Source: JACPWY01 sp964603655
GTDB taxonomy: Bacteria > Bdellovibrionota > FAC87 > UBA2466
DNA length: 44,927 nucleotides
Reading direction: 5' to 3'
Assembly: GCA_964603655.1 (NCBI GenBank)
Contig: CAZRVZ010000128.1
Span: 1 to 44,927, forward strand
Shown here: in pieces, positions 1 through 8,182 of the stretch
How positions within the stretch are numbered: the first letter of the stretch is position 1
How the letters are laid out: each line of letters starts with the position of its first letter
The notes under the pieces: model-generated
Told to the model about the DNA's origin: nothing
What the model saw: only the letters and a program-made list of their open reading frames with translations
Database searches by the model: none
Program-made: the position numbers and the translations under genes

Positions 1-868
1 CCGTATCTGGCGTTATGCGAATCATGGGGTGTTTTCCGCCGCCCCGCCTGTCGGGTTTCCAGAAGTGCACACGGGCGAGCTTGGCTTCCCGCGCCTTTCG
101 ATGGAGGTGCTGTAAACACCGCTCGCAGGCGGGATCGAGAATCAGCCCTTCCATTTGGCCCTCTAGATAATTTGGCACCGCCAAGATCGGGTGGTTCTCA
201 TTGCCATGAACTCCAATCCAAAACAGTTCACTGGGAAGTCGCGTTCCCATTATCTCCGCGAAATAACGAAAACGCTCGATGTTCCAGTCCAGCAGAATTT
301 CATCGTAAAACACGGCAACGCCGTGACGCGATCGCCTTTCCTTGTGCAGCCGGAGCTCACTGACAAAATGGTCGGGCGCAATCGATTCCTCAAGCAAGGC
401 CAACTCCACAACAGCAGGCGATGGCTCGACCTTAATTTTATTATCCATCACCGGCATATCTCTAAATCCAAGTTTTTCGTAATAACGAGGAGCCAGATCG
501 GAGTGTAAGATCACGGGCGCGTCCGGGTTCGGCAACACTTTCTGAATTAATTGGCGCGCATAATCGTGTCCTCGATGGGCCGGAGGAGTATAGACCGACG
601 CAATCAAAGACCCCCTAATGGGTGGATTCCCAGCGATCACGAATTCCATTTCGAGTGTTTCGAGAGACGTGACGAGATCCCCCGATTGGCTGCGCCCGAT
701 CCACGTTTGGATTCTCTGCCGGGCGTAGGGGTGGGAATAAACTCGAATGTTTCTCTCGATATACTGACTGACTGCGAGCGCGCCCCGCCAAAGCTCCCCG
801 CGCGCCGGCCAAAGAACCTGTCGATCCAACTCCTCTGCTCGCTCGACAATCATAGGATCCGAGATCAT
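1..868 (-). CDS. GNAT-family N-acetyltransferase, LYC1-like, 3' end outside the window
   Basis: This minus-strand frame is open from the ATG at 868 to the window edge (289 codons, no stop), so the C-terminus is missing. The centre resembles a GNAT core: a strand followed by ASVYTPPAHRGHDYARQL, equivalent to the acetyl-CoA loop (RGxGxA), then VILHSDLAPRYYEKLGF, equivalent to the C-terminal GNAT strand. The phrases TPP-HRG and SD-x-YY-LGF recall fungal LYC1-type acetyltransferases. The loop has Asp where Gly is usual. The start codon overlaps the TGA of the upstream pcrA gene (ATGA), which suggests translational coupling; a second in-frame ATG lies at 853. The substrate is unknown. The family assignment is from motifs only. 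Confidence 0.68.
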   Translation of the reverse strand, partial: MISDPMIVERAEELDRQVLWPARGELWRGALAVSQYIERNIRVYSHPYARQRIQTWIGRSQSGDLVTSLETLEMEFVIAGNPPIRGSLIASVYTPPAHRGHDYARQLIQKVLPNPDAPVILHSDLAPRYYEKLGFRDMPVMDNKIKVEPSPAVVELALLEESIAPDHFVSELRLHKERRSRHGVAVFYDEILLDWNIERFRYFAEIMGTRLPSELFWIGVHGNENHPILAVPNYLEGQMEGLILDPACERCLQHLHRKAREAKLARVHFWKPDRRGGGKHPMIRITPDT

Positions 869-3186
869 AGAACCCGAATTTGGCCGAATCGGCGGGAGAT
901 TTTTTTTACCCCTTGCCCCTGAAACTCCACAACAAGCTTGTCGTCGCCAATCGCCTGCCGCACGACACCCACGCCAAAAACCGGGTGTTCGATGCGGCGG
1001 CCCGCGCGAACCGGCCCACCATCGTCGAGTTCCTCACTATCGGGGCCACCTTCAAAACCACGATCTCCGCCGTCCCCGCCGTCTCCACCATTACCTTCGA
1101 CGCCTTCGACTTGGCTGAAATCATCTGAAACGGCGCGCGACGGGGGCAGCCCCGGCCGATCGAGATAATGTCTCCGCCGCGTGAAATAATCCGCCTTTTT
1201 GGACTCCAAATATTGTTCGGGTATTTCGTCTAAAAACCGGCTGGCTACCCGAAAATGGCTGGTACCAAAAACCGTTCGATTCTTGGCAAAGTACAAACAC
1301 AGCCGCTTCCGCGCCCGAGTCATGCCGACATAGAGGAGTCGTCGCTCCTCTTCGATGTCGGAAGGATCCGCCGCATCCCAGCTGCGGATATTGGGAAAGA
1401 GCTCCTCCTCCAGTCCCACGATAAACACACTGTTGAACTCGAGGCCCTTGGCCATATGGATGGTCATGAGCTTCAGGGCCGGTGCCGCTGGATCGAATCT
1501 ATCGAGATCCGAAACTAGTGCTATCTCCTCGAGATAGGTTTCTAGCGACAGCGTTTTGTTCGGATCCTCGCCGCCCGAACGCAATTCGTACTCGACGATT
1601 CCCTGTCTGAGTTCGGCCAGATTCTCCAACCGACTCTGCGCCTCGATGGACTCCTCTTTCTGGAGACTTGCCCTATAGTTCGTATCCTCAAGCACCCTGT
1701 TTAAAAGATCGCTGGGCAGGAGTTGGTTCTTCGATTGTCGGAAGCTCACGATGAGATTGTAAAACTCGCGTAACGCCTTCTGACTACGCCCGATATCCAA
1801 CGCAACGGAAGGCTCCTTTCCAAAAACGCGCTCGAGCAACCCGAAAAGACTGGTGCCCTCGGACCGCCCGGAGTCCATCAACCGCCCAAGACTGACGTTT
1901 CCAATCCCTCGTGCCGGGACATTCACAATGCGCCGAAAGCTGACGTCGTCGTTTGGATTCGCGACGAGCTTCAGATAGGCCAGCGCGTCCTTCACCTCAA
2001 GACGATCGTAGAACTTCAGGCCACCGTAGATCTGGTACTGGACCCCCTTGGCTCGGAGCACGTCCTCAATCACGCGTGACTGCGCGTTGGTTCGATAGAA
2101 AACGGCCATTTGGTTCAGCGATTCCCCATCGGTCACTTCGACCAGAACCTCGGACACAACCTTAAAAGCCTCGTCATGCTCGTCATAGGCTTCCGACAGC
2201 GAAATCTTTTCCCCCTCGACGTTTTGGGTAAACAGAGTTTTGTCTCGGCGTTCGGTATTATGGGCGATCACCCGGCTCGCGGCCTCGATGATGTTTCGAG
2301 TGGACCGATAATTCTCCTCCAGCTTAAAAATCTTTGCCGCTGGAAAGTCCTTCTCGAAATTTAAAATATTCGAAATATCGGCACCTCGCCAACGGTAAAT
2401 ACTCTGATCTTCATCTCCGACGACGCAGATATTGGCGCTGCCGGAAACCAGCTTTTTTATCAGTAGATACTGGCAACGATTCGTGTCCTGATACTCATCC
2501 ACGAGCAGGTGCAGAAATCTCTCCTGATAAGCCTTTAAAACTTGGGGATTGTCGGTAAATAATCGGACCGTCTGCAGAATAAGGTCTCCGAAGTCCATGG
2601 CGGCCGACTGCCTCAACACTTCTCGATACCGCTTGAATACCTTTAAAAAGGCGTCTTCAAAGGGGCCGCCGTATTGCGAATGGTAAGTATCGGCGTCGTG
2701 GCCGTCGTTTTTAACCTTGTTGATGCGCCCCTGAAGCGACTTAGGGGAGAATGCAGTCTCTGAAACGTTGAGCTCCCGCATACAGGCCTTGACGAGAGAT
2801 AACTGGTCGGAATCGTCGTAAATCGTAAAGTGGTTCGGATAGCCCAAATAATGGCCGTGCGATCTCAGGATGCGAACACAGGCGGAATGAAACGTGGTAA
2901 CCCAGAGATCATGCTCGTGCAGATCAAACGGTCCGCCCTGAAGCTGCGCCATCACCCGGTGCCGCATCTCGGCCGCGGCCTTATTGGTAAACGTAACCGC
3001 AAAAATTTGCGTGGGATCCGACTGCCGCGTGTGAATTAAATGGGCAATGCGCGATGTGAGTACCCGCGTCTTTCCCGAGCCCGCCCCCGCTAAAATGAGA
3101 ATCGGCCCGCCTCCCCATTCGACCGCCTCTTTCTGCCGGGAATTTAGATTCGCCAGATAGTCCACGAGCCCCCCATGAGAATCCAT
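865..3186 (-). CDS. pcrA: UvrD/PcrA-type SF1A DNA helicase
   Basis: An ATP-dependent 3'-5' helicase of DNA repair and replication restart. The helicase motifs appear in order: LNSRQKEAV (Q motif), GAGSGKTR (Walker A, about residues 34-41), DEYQDTN (Walker B), GDEDQSIYRWRGAD (motif III), LEENYRS (motif IV), TIHMAKGLEF (motif V) and YVGMTRARKRL (motif VI). The C-terminus has a PcrA-like Tudor-type segment (HPVFGVGVV...VEFQGQGVKKI) after an acidic, Gly-rich linker. ATG 3186 is preferred because it gives a typical PcrA N-terminus (about 773 aa). The frame stays open upstream to TTG 3267, but that region holds a plausible promoter and no ribosome binding site. The gene is followed by an overlapping acetyltransferase gene. 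Confidence 0.93.
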   Translation of the reverse strand: MDSHGGLVDYLANLNSRQKEAVEWGGGPILILAGAGSGKTRVLTSRIAHLIHTRQSDPTQIFAVTFTNKAAAEMRHRVMAQLQGGPFDLHEHDLWVTTFHSACVRILRSHGHYLGYPNHFTIYDDSDQLSLVKACMRELNVSETAFSPKSLQGRINKVKNDGHDADTYHSQYGGPFEDAFLKVFKRYREVLRQSAAMDFGDLILQTVRLFTDNPQVLKAYQERFLHLLVDEYQDTNRCQYLLIKKLVSGSANICVVGDEDQSIYRWRGADISNILNFEKDFPAAKIFKLEENYRSTRNIIEAASRVIAHNTERRDKTLFTQNVEGEKISLSEAYDEHDEAFKVVSEVLVEVTDGESLNQMAVFYRTNAQSRVIEDVLRAKGVQYQIYGGLKFYDRLEVKDALAYLKLVANPNDDVSFRRIVNVPARGIGNVSLGRLMDSGRSEGTSLFGLLERVFGKEPSVALDIGRSQKALREFYNLIVSFRQSKNQLLPSDLLNRVLEDTNYRASLQKEESIEAQSRLENLAELRQGIVEYELRSGGEDPNKTLSLETYLEEIALVSDLDRFDPAAPALKLMTIHMAKGLEFNSVFIVGLEEELFPNIRSWDAADPSDIEEERRLLYVGMTRARKRLCLYFAKNRTVFGTSHFRVASRFLDEIPEQYLESKKADYFTRRRHYLDRPGLPPSRAVSDDFSQVEGVEGNGGDGGDGGDRGFEGGPDSEELDDGGPVRAGRRIEHPVFGVGVVRQAIGDDKLVVEFQGQGVKKISRRFGQIRVL

Positions 3187-3216
3187 CCATGAGATTTCAT
3201 TCTCAATGATCCGCCT

Positions 3217-3246
3217 ACTATCGTCCTTGCGAACAGGGGGAGTCAA
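3217..3246 (-). promoter_or_regulatory. possible sigma-70 promoter of pcrA
   Basis: On the minus strand TTGACT (3246-3241) is followed after 18 bases by GATAGT (3222-3217), about 30 bases before ATG 3186. It matches the consensus at five of six and four of six positions. This is a weak call; its main use is to argue against the upstream TTG start of pcrA. Confidence 0.3.
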
Positions 3247-3328
3247 ACGCACGGGGGGTGCTGTCAAAGGAAGAACCGGCCGCGCCCACCACCTATTTCT
3301 GCTGCTGGTGGCGGACGCGGCACATTCC

Positions 3329-3751
3329 CTATTCGTTTTTCAGATAGCGCGCACACTCGAGCGCCGTTACCGATTTCGATCCCGGCTCCTCTGCGCCGAT
3401 AACGATGAGCTGCCCTTGGGCTGTTTCGCCGGCCTCGAGCACCTCTCGTCCCTCTTTGAAGCGGATCTGGAGAATTACGGTGTCGGCGCTCGTATTCTGC
3501 CCGCCGTCCACCACATATTGAACCGTATTCCTACGATTGCTCTTGCGGATCTCCCAGCCCTTTCGCACCAGAAGGGTTCCTTCCCCTGCGGTACTCAAAA
3601 CGAACGCGGCCGGCGTTCGGGTTCCGGTTTCAGGGTCGACGTGATTGAAGATCTTCACGTTGGCTCCGTCTTCCGATTCACACTTGAATCCGCTGCCGAA
3701 CGATACGTTTGACAACGCAATGGCAACGCCAATGGTTAACAGTGATTTCAT
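3329..3751 (-). CDS. small secreted protein of unknown function
   Basis: A 140-residue protein with a signal peptide (MKSLLTIGVAIALSNVSFGS, cleavage near residue 20) followed by a mostly beta-type domain. Two cysteines, one near the mature N-terminus (FKCESEDG) and one near the C-terminus (ALECARYL), could form a disulfide. I do not recognise the family. The frame is open to 3991, but the ATG at 3751 is the start because AAGGAG lies six bases upstream and a signal peptide follows directly. That AAGGAG is one end of a long leader hairpin at 3758-3824, so translation may be controlled by RNA structure. A periplasmic or secreted location is inferred. Confidence 0.72.
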   Translation of the reverse strand: MKSLLTIGVAIALSNVSFGSGFKCESEDGANVKIFNHVDPETGTRTPAAFVLSTAGEGTLLVRKGWEIRKSNRRNTVQYVVDGGQNTSADTVILQIRFKEGREVLEAGETAQGQLIVIGAEEPGSKSVTALECARYLKNE

Positions 3752-3757
3752 GGGACA

Positions 3758-3824
3758 CTCCTTGACTCTAGTGGTTGGCGCAAAACCCCCTTTGGGCTTC
3801 GCACACACCACCAATGTTAAGGAG
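3758..3824 (-). promoter_or_regulatory. leader hairpin that sequesters the Shine-Dalgarno sequence
   Basis: A 67-base imperfect inverted repeat centred near 3791. In the minus-strand RNA the 5' end CUCCUU pairs with the AAGGAG that serves the gene starting at 3751. About 27 of 31 stem positions pair if five G-U pairs are counted. On the opposite strand those five would be A-C mismatches, so the fold is favoured only in the minus-strand transcript. A second short hairpin (GGACGCG, loop, CGCGTCC) lies further upstream at 3894-3910. Confidence 0.6.
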
Positions 3825-3990
3825 CCGAAAAATTCGAGAACGGTAAGAAGTGCTCCCTGGACCATCCATGTGACTTTCAGGCCAGTTCTTAGGGGACGCG
3901 CCCCGCGTCCGAAACCCTTATCCTCCGAAATCGTAACGGAATCAAAATATTCTTTTGATTTTTCTAATTCATTGAAGACAATTGAATACA

Positions 3991-6021
3991 ATGCTTCAGC
4001 TGATCCTCATCATTTCGACTTTGTTACTGGCGGAGACCCCGACGCCCAACGCACCTTCCACTCCCCTTGCGCCCAACCCTAAAATTTCCAAGGAGAAAGC
4101 TGCTCCGCGGTGGACCGTAAGCCCGCACCGAATTTTGAAGGTCGAGCACTCTCGCATTTCAGGCGGCAAATTGGAGCGCTGGCTTTTCCAAGGCCCAATG
4201 GATCAACAAAAGCGAGTGTTACTCGCCATGGCTCGGATCGGCGACCCCGCCTTCATTGAAAGCGTTAATGGGTTGTTAAATAGCAGCCGAAACACCCAGC
4301 TTCGCGAGGCGGCAGCCTTCACACTGGGCTCAATCGAGGGTGAAACTTCGTACGTTTTCATCACCCAAAACATTCCCATGCACAAAGACCCTAAGGTCGT
4401 CGGCGCACTCCTGATTGCGGCTGGCAGAACCGGAAACCCGAGGGCGATCCACTTTCTCACTCAGTATCTAAAACCGGGCGTCTCAAGGCTGCTGCGAGCC
4501 AGCGCCAGCCGCGGCCTCGGACATGCGTTCACTCGATTGGGCGACAAGGCCCCCGAGGATGATTCCACTTTGTCCGTACTGGCCGACCTATTGACCGATC
4601 CGGAAACGGTATTGCCCGCAGCGTTTGCGCTCGCCCGGTGGCAGGGGAACCCGGCGAAACTCCCGTTAGCCACCTTGTTGTTCAACGCGCCAGCGGTAGT
4701 TACGGGACAGGCACGGGCACTGGTGTTTCGAGTCCTGGGAAAAATCCGATCGCCCGCCGCGCGGGATCTTTTGTGTAACGCCGCCCTAAAAACCGGCGCC
4801 CTAGAGGAACGGATCGAGGCACTCAAAGCGCTTGGGAATCAGCAACCCAACGACTGCGTCTTTGCGGCCCTTCGCTCGGGGTTGGCGAACAATTATCGGC
4901 ACGTTCAGGCCGCCACCCTCGAGGCAACCCAACGCCTGAGTCAGGCAGCCGCGCTGATCGTTGGAGATGTCGATGGCCTTCTCGCCGGATCGGGTTCGGA
5001 ATGGATTCGCTCGCTCGCCCTATCGACGCTCGCAAGAATCGATCCGCCACTGGCCAGAAAACGCATTGGGGAGCTTTTGCCCAAAAGTAGCGGGATGGTT
5101 CTCGAATCCATCATCGGGGCCTTTGCGGTTCTTGGTACACCAGCTGACCTAGCGGCCACGCTTGAGTTTTTGAACTCGCCACACCCCAGACTCACGTTTC
5201 GCGCCATGGAAAGCCTGGTCCTAATTAACTCGGTTCAATTGACTCCGGAAATTCAACAGGCGCTTCGAACAGCGATCGCCAAAGCGGATGGCGCCGTAGT
5301 AGCCGCGGCTGTGGACGCCATTGAAAAACACCGACTGAGTAACCACCTCCCCGCACTCATCGAGATCTATCCCCGCTTTTCAAATGACGATGCCGCGGAA
5401 ATCAGGGCGGCAATCGTGCGCGCGGTCGGAGAACTCGGGGATATGTCCCATACGGTTTTTCTGGAGTTTGCCATGAAAGATGCCCACCGAATCGTTGCCG
5501 AGTCCGCGGCCAGGGGATTGAAAAGAATTACCGGTAAAAATTATTCCTTTCCTCTCAATAGCTCGGCCAGCGCTAAATTGCCTGCCGCCTATCAGCTAGC
5601 CGGCTCGGTTGCAAGAACAGTACACATTCAAACCAGCCGCGGTGATTTTTCTTTCCGCCTCTTTGACCACACTCCAATCACCGATTTTTATTTTCTAAAA
5701 GAGGCGAAAAACCAGGTTGGCAGAACGTTCCATCGTGTCGTCCCCAACTTCGTGGTTCAGGGTGGCGACCCACGCGGCGACGGGTTTGGTGGGCCCGGTT
5801 ATAGCATTCGCGATGAGATATCGATTCAGGAACACGAACGCGGGATCATCGGCATCGCGACCTCGGGCAAGGACACTGGCGGTTGTCAGTTTTTTGTGAA
5901 CACCGCCGCCAATCTCCATTTGATGGGCCGATACACCAGCTTTGCCAGAATTACCTCGGGAATCGAGGTGGTCGACCGCCTCGAACCCACCGATACGATT
6001 CTCCGAGTACGCACTCAGTAG
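3991..6021 (+). CDS. exported HEAT-repeat protein fused to a cyclophilin-type peptidyl-prolyl isomerase
   Basis: About 676 residues. An N-terminal hydrophobic segment (MLQLILIISTLLLAE) looks like a signal peptide. A Pro-rich linker follows, then a long all-helical region (about residues 50-510) with repeated ALGS/ARIG and AFALARW-type units typical of HEAT repeats. The last 140 residues are a cyclophilin domain: RTFHRVVPNFVVQGGDPRGD, GGPGYSIRDE, GIATSGKDTGGCQFFV and LMGRYTSFARI. The Arg of FHRVV and the FF pair of the active site are present. It should isomerise prolyl bonds of exported proteins while the HEAT part binds a partner; that role is inference. The ATG at 3991 is chosen; a TTG at 3982 is possible. 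Neither has a clear ribosome binding site. Confidence 0.82.
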   Translation: MLQLILIISTLLLAETPTPNAPSTPLAPNPKISKEKAAPRWTVSPHRILKVEHSRISGGKLERWLFQGPMDQQKRVLLAMARIGDPAFIESVNGLLNSSRNTQLREAAAFTLGSIEGETSYVFITQNIPMHKDPKVVGALLIAAGRTGNPRAIHFLTQYLKPGVSRLLRASASRGLGHAFTRLGDKAPEDDSTLSVLADLLTDPETVLPAAFALARWQGNPAKLPLATLLFNAPAVVTGQARALVFRVLGKIRSPAARDLLCNAALKTGALEERIEALKALGNQQPNDCVFAALRSGLANNYRHVQAATLEATQRLSQAAALIVGDVDGLLAGSGSEWIRSLALSTLARIDPPLARKRIGELLPKSSGMVLESIIGAFAVLGTPADLAATLEFLNSPHPRLTFRAMESLVLINSVQLTPEIQQALRTAIAKADGAVVAAAVDAIEKHRLSNHLPALIEIYPRFSNDDAAEIRAAIVRAVGELGDMSHTVFLEFAMKDAHRIVAESAARGLKRITGKNYSFPLNSSASAKLPAAYQLAGSVARTVHIQTSRGDFSFRLFDHTPITDFYFLKEAKNQVGRTFHRVVPNFVVQGGDPRGDGFGGPGYSIRDEISIQEHERGIIGIATSGKDTGGCQFFVNTAANLHLMGRYTSFARITSGIEVVDRLEPTDTILRVRTQ

Positions 6022-6154
6022 AAAATTAACACCGGGCGTCGTGCCTAATTTCCGCGTCGCTTAACAACCGTTAAAGCTCTGAGATCCACTCTATAAGCCA
6101 ATCTCCAAGTTGTGCCGTTCAGGTCTATGTAAACGAAATCGTAGGAGGACGACG

Positions 6155-7030
6155 ATGAAACGGACAGCGATGGCATTTCTGGTTTTCGCGCTCGGTGCGC
6201 TGGGTGAAAATTTCAGCGACGTATCAACGATGACGGATCGACAGAGAATTCGCCATTTTGTGAAACACGGAGCGGGTGTACTGAAACCCAAGAACTGGCT
6301 TTACGATGATTCGCAATGGATTACGCTCCAACCTCGCCGGGAACTTCCGAAGTCGTTCGATCTCCGCGCGAAGCACCCGACGGGACAGCTGCATCCCATC
6401 AAGCGACAACAGTGCGGCGACTGTTGGGCCCACGCTATACTCTCGGTGCTTGAAAACCAATGGGCGCTCGCGCATCCCGACGAGCCCTTTGTTTCGTATG
6501 CCCAGCAGGAACTCATTTCCACTTGCAGAAACACCGGGGGCTCGTGCAACGGAGGCTATTTTAACGCCTTTAACTATGCTTTGGGAAAGTCTGGCCCCGG
6601 TCTTCCGCTCGACAAAGACCTTCCATACAAAGGTTACACCACGAGTTGCAAAAGCACGGTCGCAAAATTACCGCGGGGATACTCCTGGGCATACATCGGA
6701 CGCAGGGGCGAATCTCGCGGCGCCGAAATTGATCAGATGAAAGAGGCCCTGCTGCGCTACGGAACCCTGAGCGTAACGGTAAAGGCGTTTAATCATGCCG
6801 GAGCCGGAGTTTATAAAACGTGCAGTTACGGCTTCATCAATCACATGGTCAATATCGAGGGCTGGGTTGACGACCCCGTGTACAACGGTGGCGGATACTG
6901 GCTCATGCGCAACTCGTGGGGCACAACCTTCGGCGAAAATGGATACGCCAAGGTCGCCTACCTCGACCAATACGGACGAAAGTGCGCCAATCTCGGCGAA
7001 GCCACCGCCGTCCTCACCCGGCTGGAATAA
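6155..7030 (+). CDS. papain-like cysteine protease (family C1A), exported
   Basis: A 291-residue protease precursor. A short signal peptide (MKRTAMAFLVFALGALG) is followed by a small propeptide-like region and the C1A domain. Catalytic Cys90 lies in QCGDCWAH, with the oxyanion Gln just before it. The GGSCNGGYFNAFNY segment is typical of papain. The catalytic His is in INHMVNIEGW and the Asn in MRNSWGTTFGENGYAKV. All catalytic residues are intact. GGAGG lies just upstream of the ATG at 6155, which fixes that start over the in-frame ATG at 6110. The gene converges on top6A with only 12 bases between. It probably degrades protein outside the cytoplasm. Confidence 0.9.
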   Translation: MKRTAMAFLVFALGALGENFSDVSTMTDRQRIRHFVKHGAGVLKPKNWLYDDSQWITLQPRRELPKSFDLRAKHPTGQLHPIKRQQCGDCWAHAILSVLENQWALAHPDEPFVSYAQQELISTCRNTGGSCNGGYFNAFNYALGKSGPGLPLDKDLPYKGYTTSCKSTVAKLPRGYSWAYIGRRGESRGAEIDQMKEALLRYGTLSVTVKAFNHAGAGVYKTCSYGFINHMVNIEGWVDDPVYNGGGYWLMRNSWGTTFGENGYAKVAYLDQYGRKCANLGEATAVLTRLE

Positions 7031-7042
7031 CTCCCTTGGGAA

Positions 7043-8182
7043 CTAGATGTAGTTCTTCCTCTTGATTTTCTCGATGATGATCTTTTCCGGCATGATCGGG
7101 TCGCGGGGATTGACGGTAAAATAGGATTGCTGCTCGCAACGACGCTTGTTTTTGAGAAGCCACTGTAAAATATCGGCGAGTCCTCGATTGCGCTTGTCCT
7201 TAAAAAACGGATCGTTTTTTAATGCGTCCACGGCCTTTTTCAACGACCGCGCCTCTCCCACGTCGTTCTCTTTTACGGGATAGTCGTTGAGATCGTATTT
7301 CTTGATGTCTTCCGGCAACACCCCTAAGAACCGCACATCGGGAGCAGAAAAATCGGAGTTACGGATTAGACTCGCAGCCGATCCCGCCTTAAGTGTCCGG
7401 AAAATATTCTGCAGCGTATACGCGTCCAGATCACCCCAGAAATAGAGGGGAATCTTGAGTTGATCCTGAATCAATTTCGCCCAGCCACGCACGGCGTTAC
7501 TGGGCACACCCTGAGCACCCATCAAGATGGCCCTATTGCGTTTGCAAAAGCCATTCGCCACGAAAGTGTTCGCAGTGCCCTCGGACTCAATGATCAGGCA
7601 AAAATCGATCTTACTCTTCGCCTTTAACTGAAGACTCTGGGGGCGATTCTTGGGTTGAAATGCTGTCGTTCCCAGCGATCCCAGATCCACCACCGCCTTG
7701 GTACCATCCGTTAGCGTCTCGGTAACGACTAGTTGGTTGGAATAGGTCTGGCCGCCGCGATCATTGGCATAGCAGTTGAGCTCCTCGCGATAACACTCCA
7801 GCATCTCGCAGATAAAATCGATGACCGAATCGCTTTCGGACTGATCCTGAAAGTCGAGCGGTTTTAGTCCGGGATCGTGTTTCACCTCGCCTTTGGCCAT
7901 ATAATAAAGTTCGCGCTTGGTGTTAACGGCTCCGGTATCGACGTTTCTGAGCAGAATCTCGAGCAGAAAAATCGCTCGGGACATTTTTTGAACGCTCGAC
8001 ACATTAAGCTCGGTTTGCACCATTTTTTTGCCCGGGGTGAGGTAACCCACCTTTTGGTTATAAATAGAGTTGTCCAGAGAGCACTTTACCGCCTCTAATA
8101 CCGGGCGACGGGCATTTTCGAGATCGGTGAGAACCCGATTACAAAGATCCTTGGAAATCTTAGGCAGTGATTCTTCCTTCAT
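7043..8182 (-). CDS. top6A: DNA topoisomerase VI subunit A (Spo11-like)
   Basis: The DNA-cleaving subunit of type IIB topoisomerase, 379 residues. The catalytic tyrosine is in TKRELYYMAKGE (Tyr94, the second Tyr, by analogy with Spo11). The TOPRIM metal site is visible as Glu199 (CLIIESEG) and Asp251/Asp253 (YFWGDLDAY). The chemistry therefore looks intact. The flanking motifs differ from the archaeal forms: the Asp loop reads GDLDAY rather than GDPDPYG, and the Glu strand is followed by GTANTFV. Its ATG overlaps the stop of top6B by four bases, so the two subunits are co-translated. Such genes are common in archaea and sporadic in bacteria, so transfer is likely at some depth. Confidence 0.88.
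   Translation of the reverse strand: MKEESLPKISKDLCNRVLTDLENARRPVLEAVKCSLDNSIYNQKVGYLTPGKKMVQTELNVSSVQKMSRAIFLLEILLRNVDTGAVNTKRELYYMAKGEVKHDPGLKPLDFQDQSESDSVIDFICEMLECYREELNCYANDRGGQTYSNQLVVTETLTDGTKAVVDLGSLGTTAFQPKNRPQSLQLKAKSKIDFCLIIESEGTANTFVANGFCKRNRAILMGAQGVPSNAVRGWAKLIQDQLKIPLYFWGDLDAYTLQNIFRTLKAGSAASLIRNSDFSAPDVRFLGVLPEDIKKYDLNDYPVKENDVGEARSLKKAVDALKNDPFFKDKRNRGLADILQWLLKNKRRCEQQSYFTVNPRDPIMPEKIIIEKIKRKNYI

Noticed and set aside
3752..3991. Extension of the secreted-protein frame upstream to 3991
   Set aside because: It would read through the leader hairpin and remove the signal peptide from the N-terminus; the ATG at 3751 has a proper ribosome binding site.
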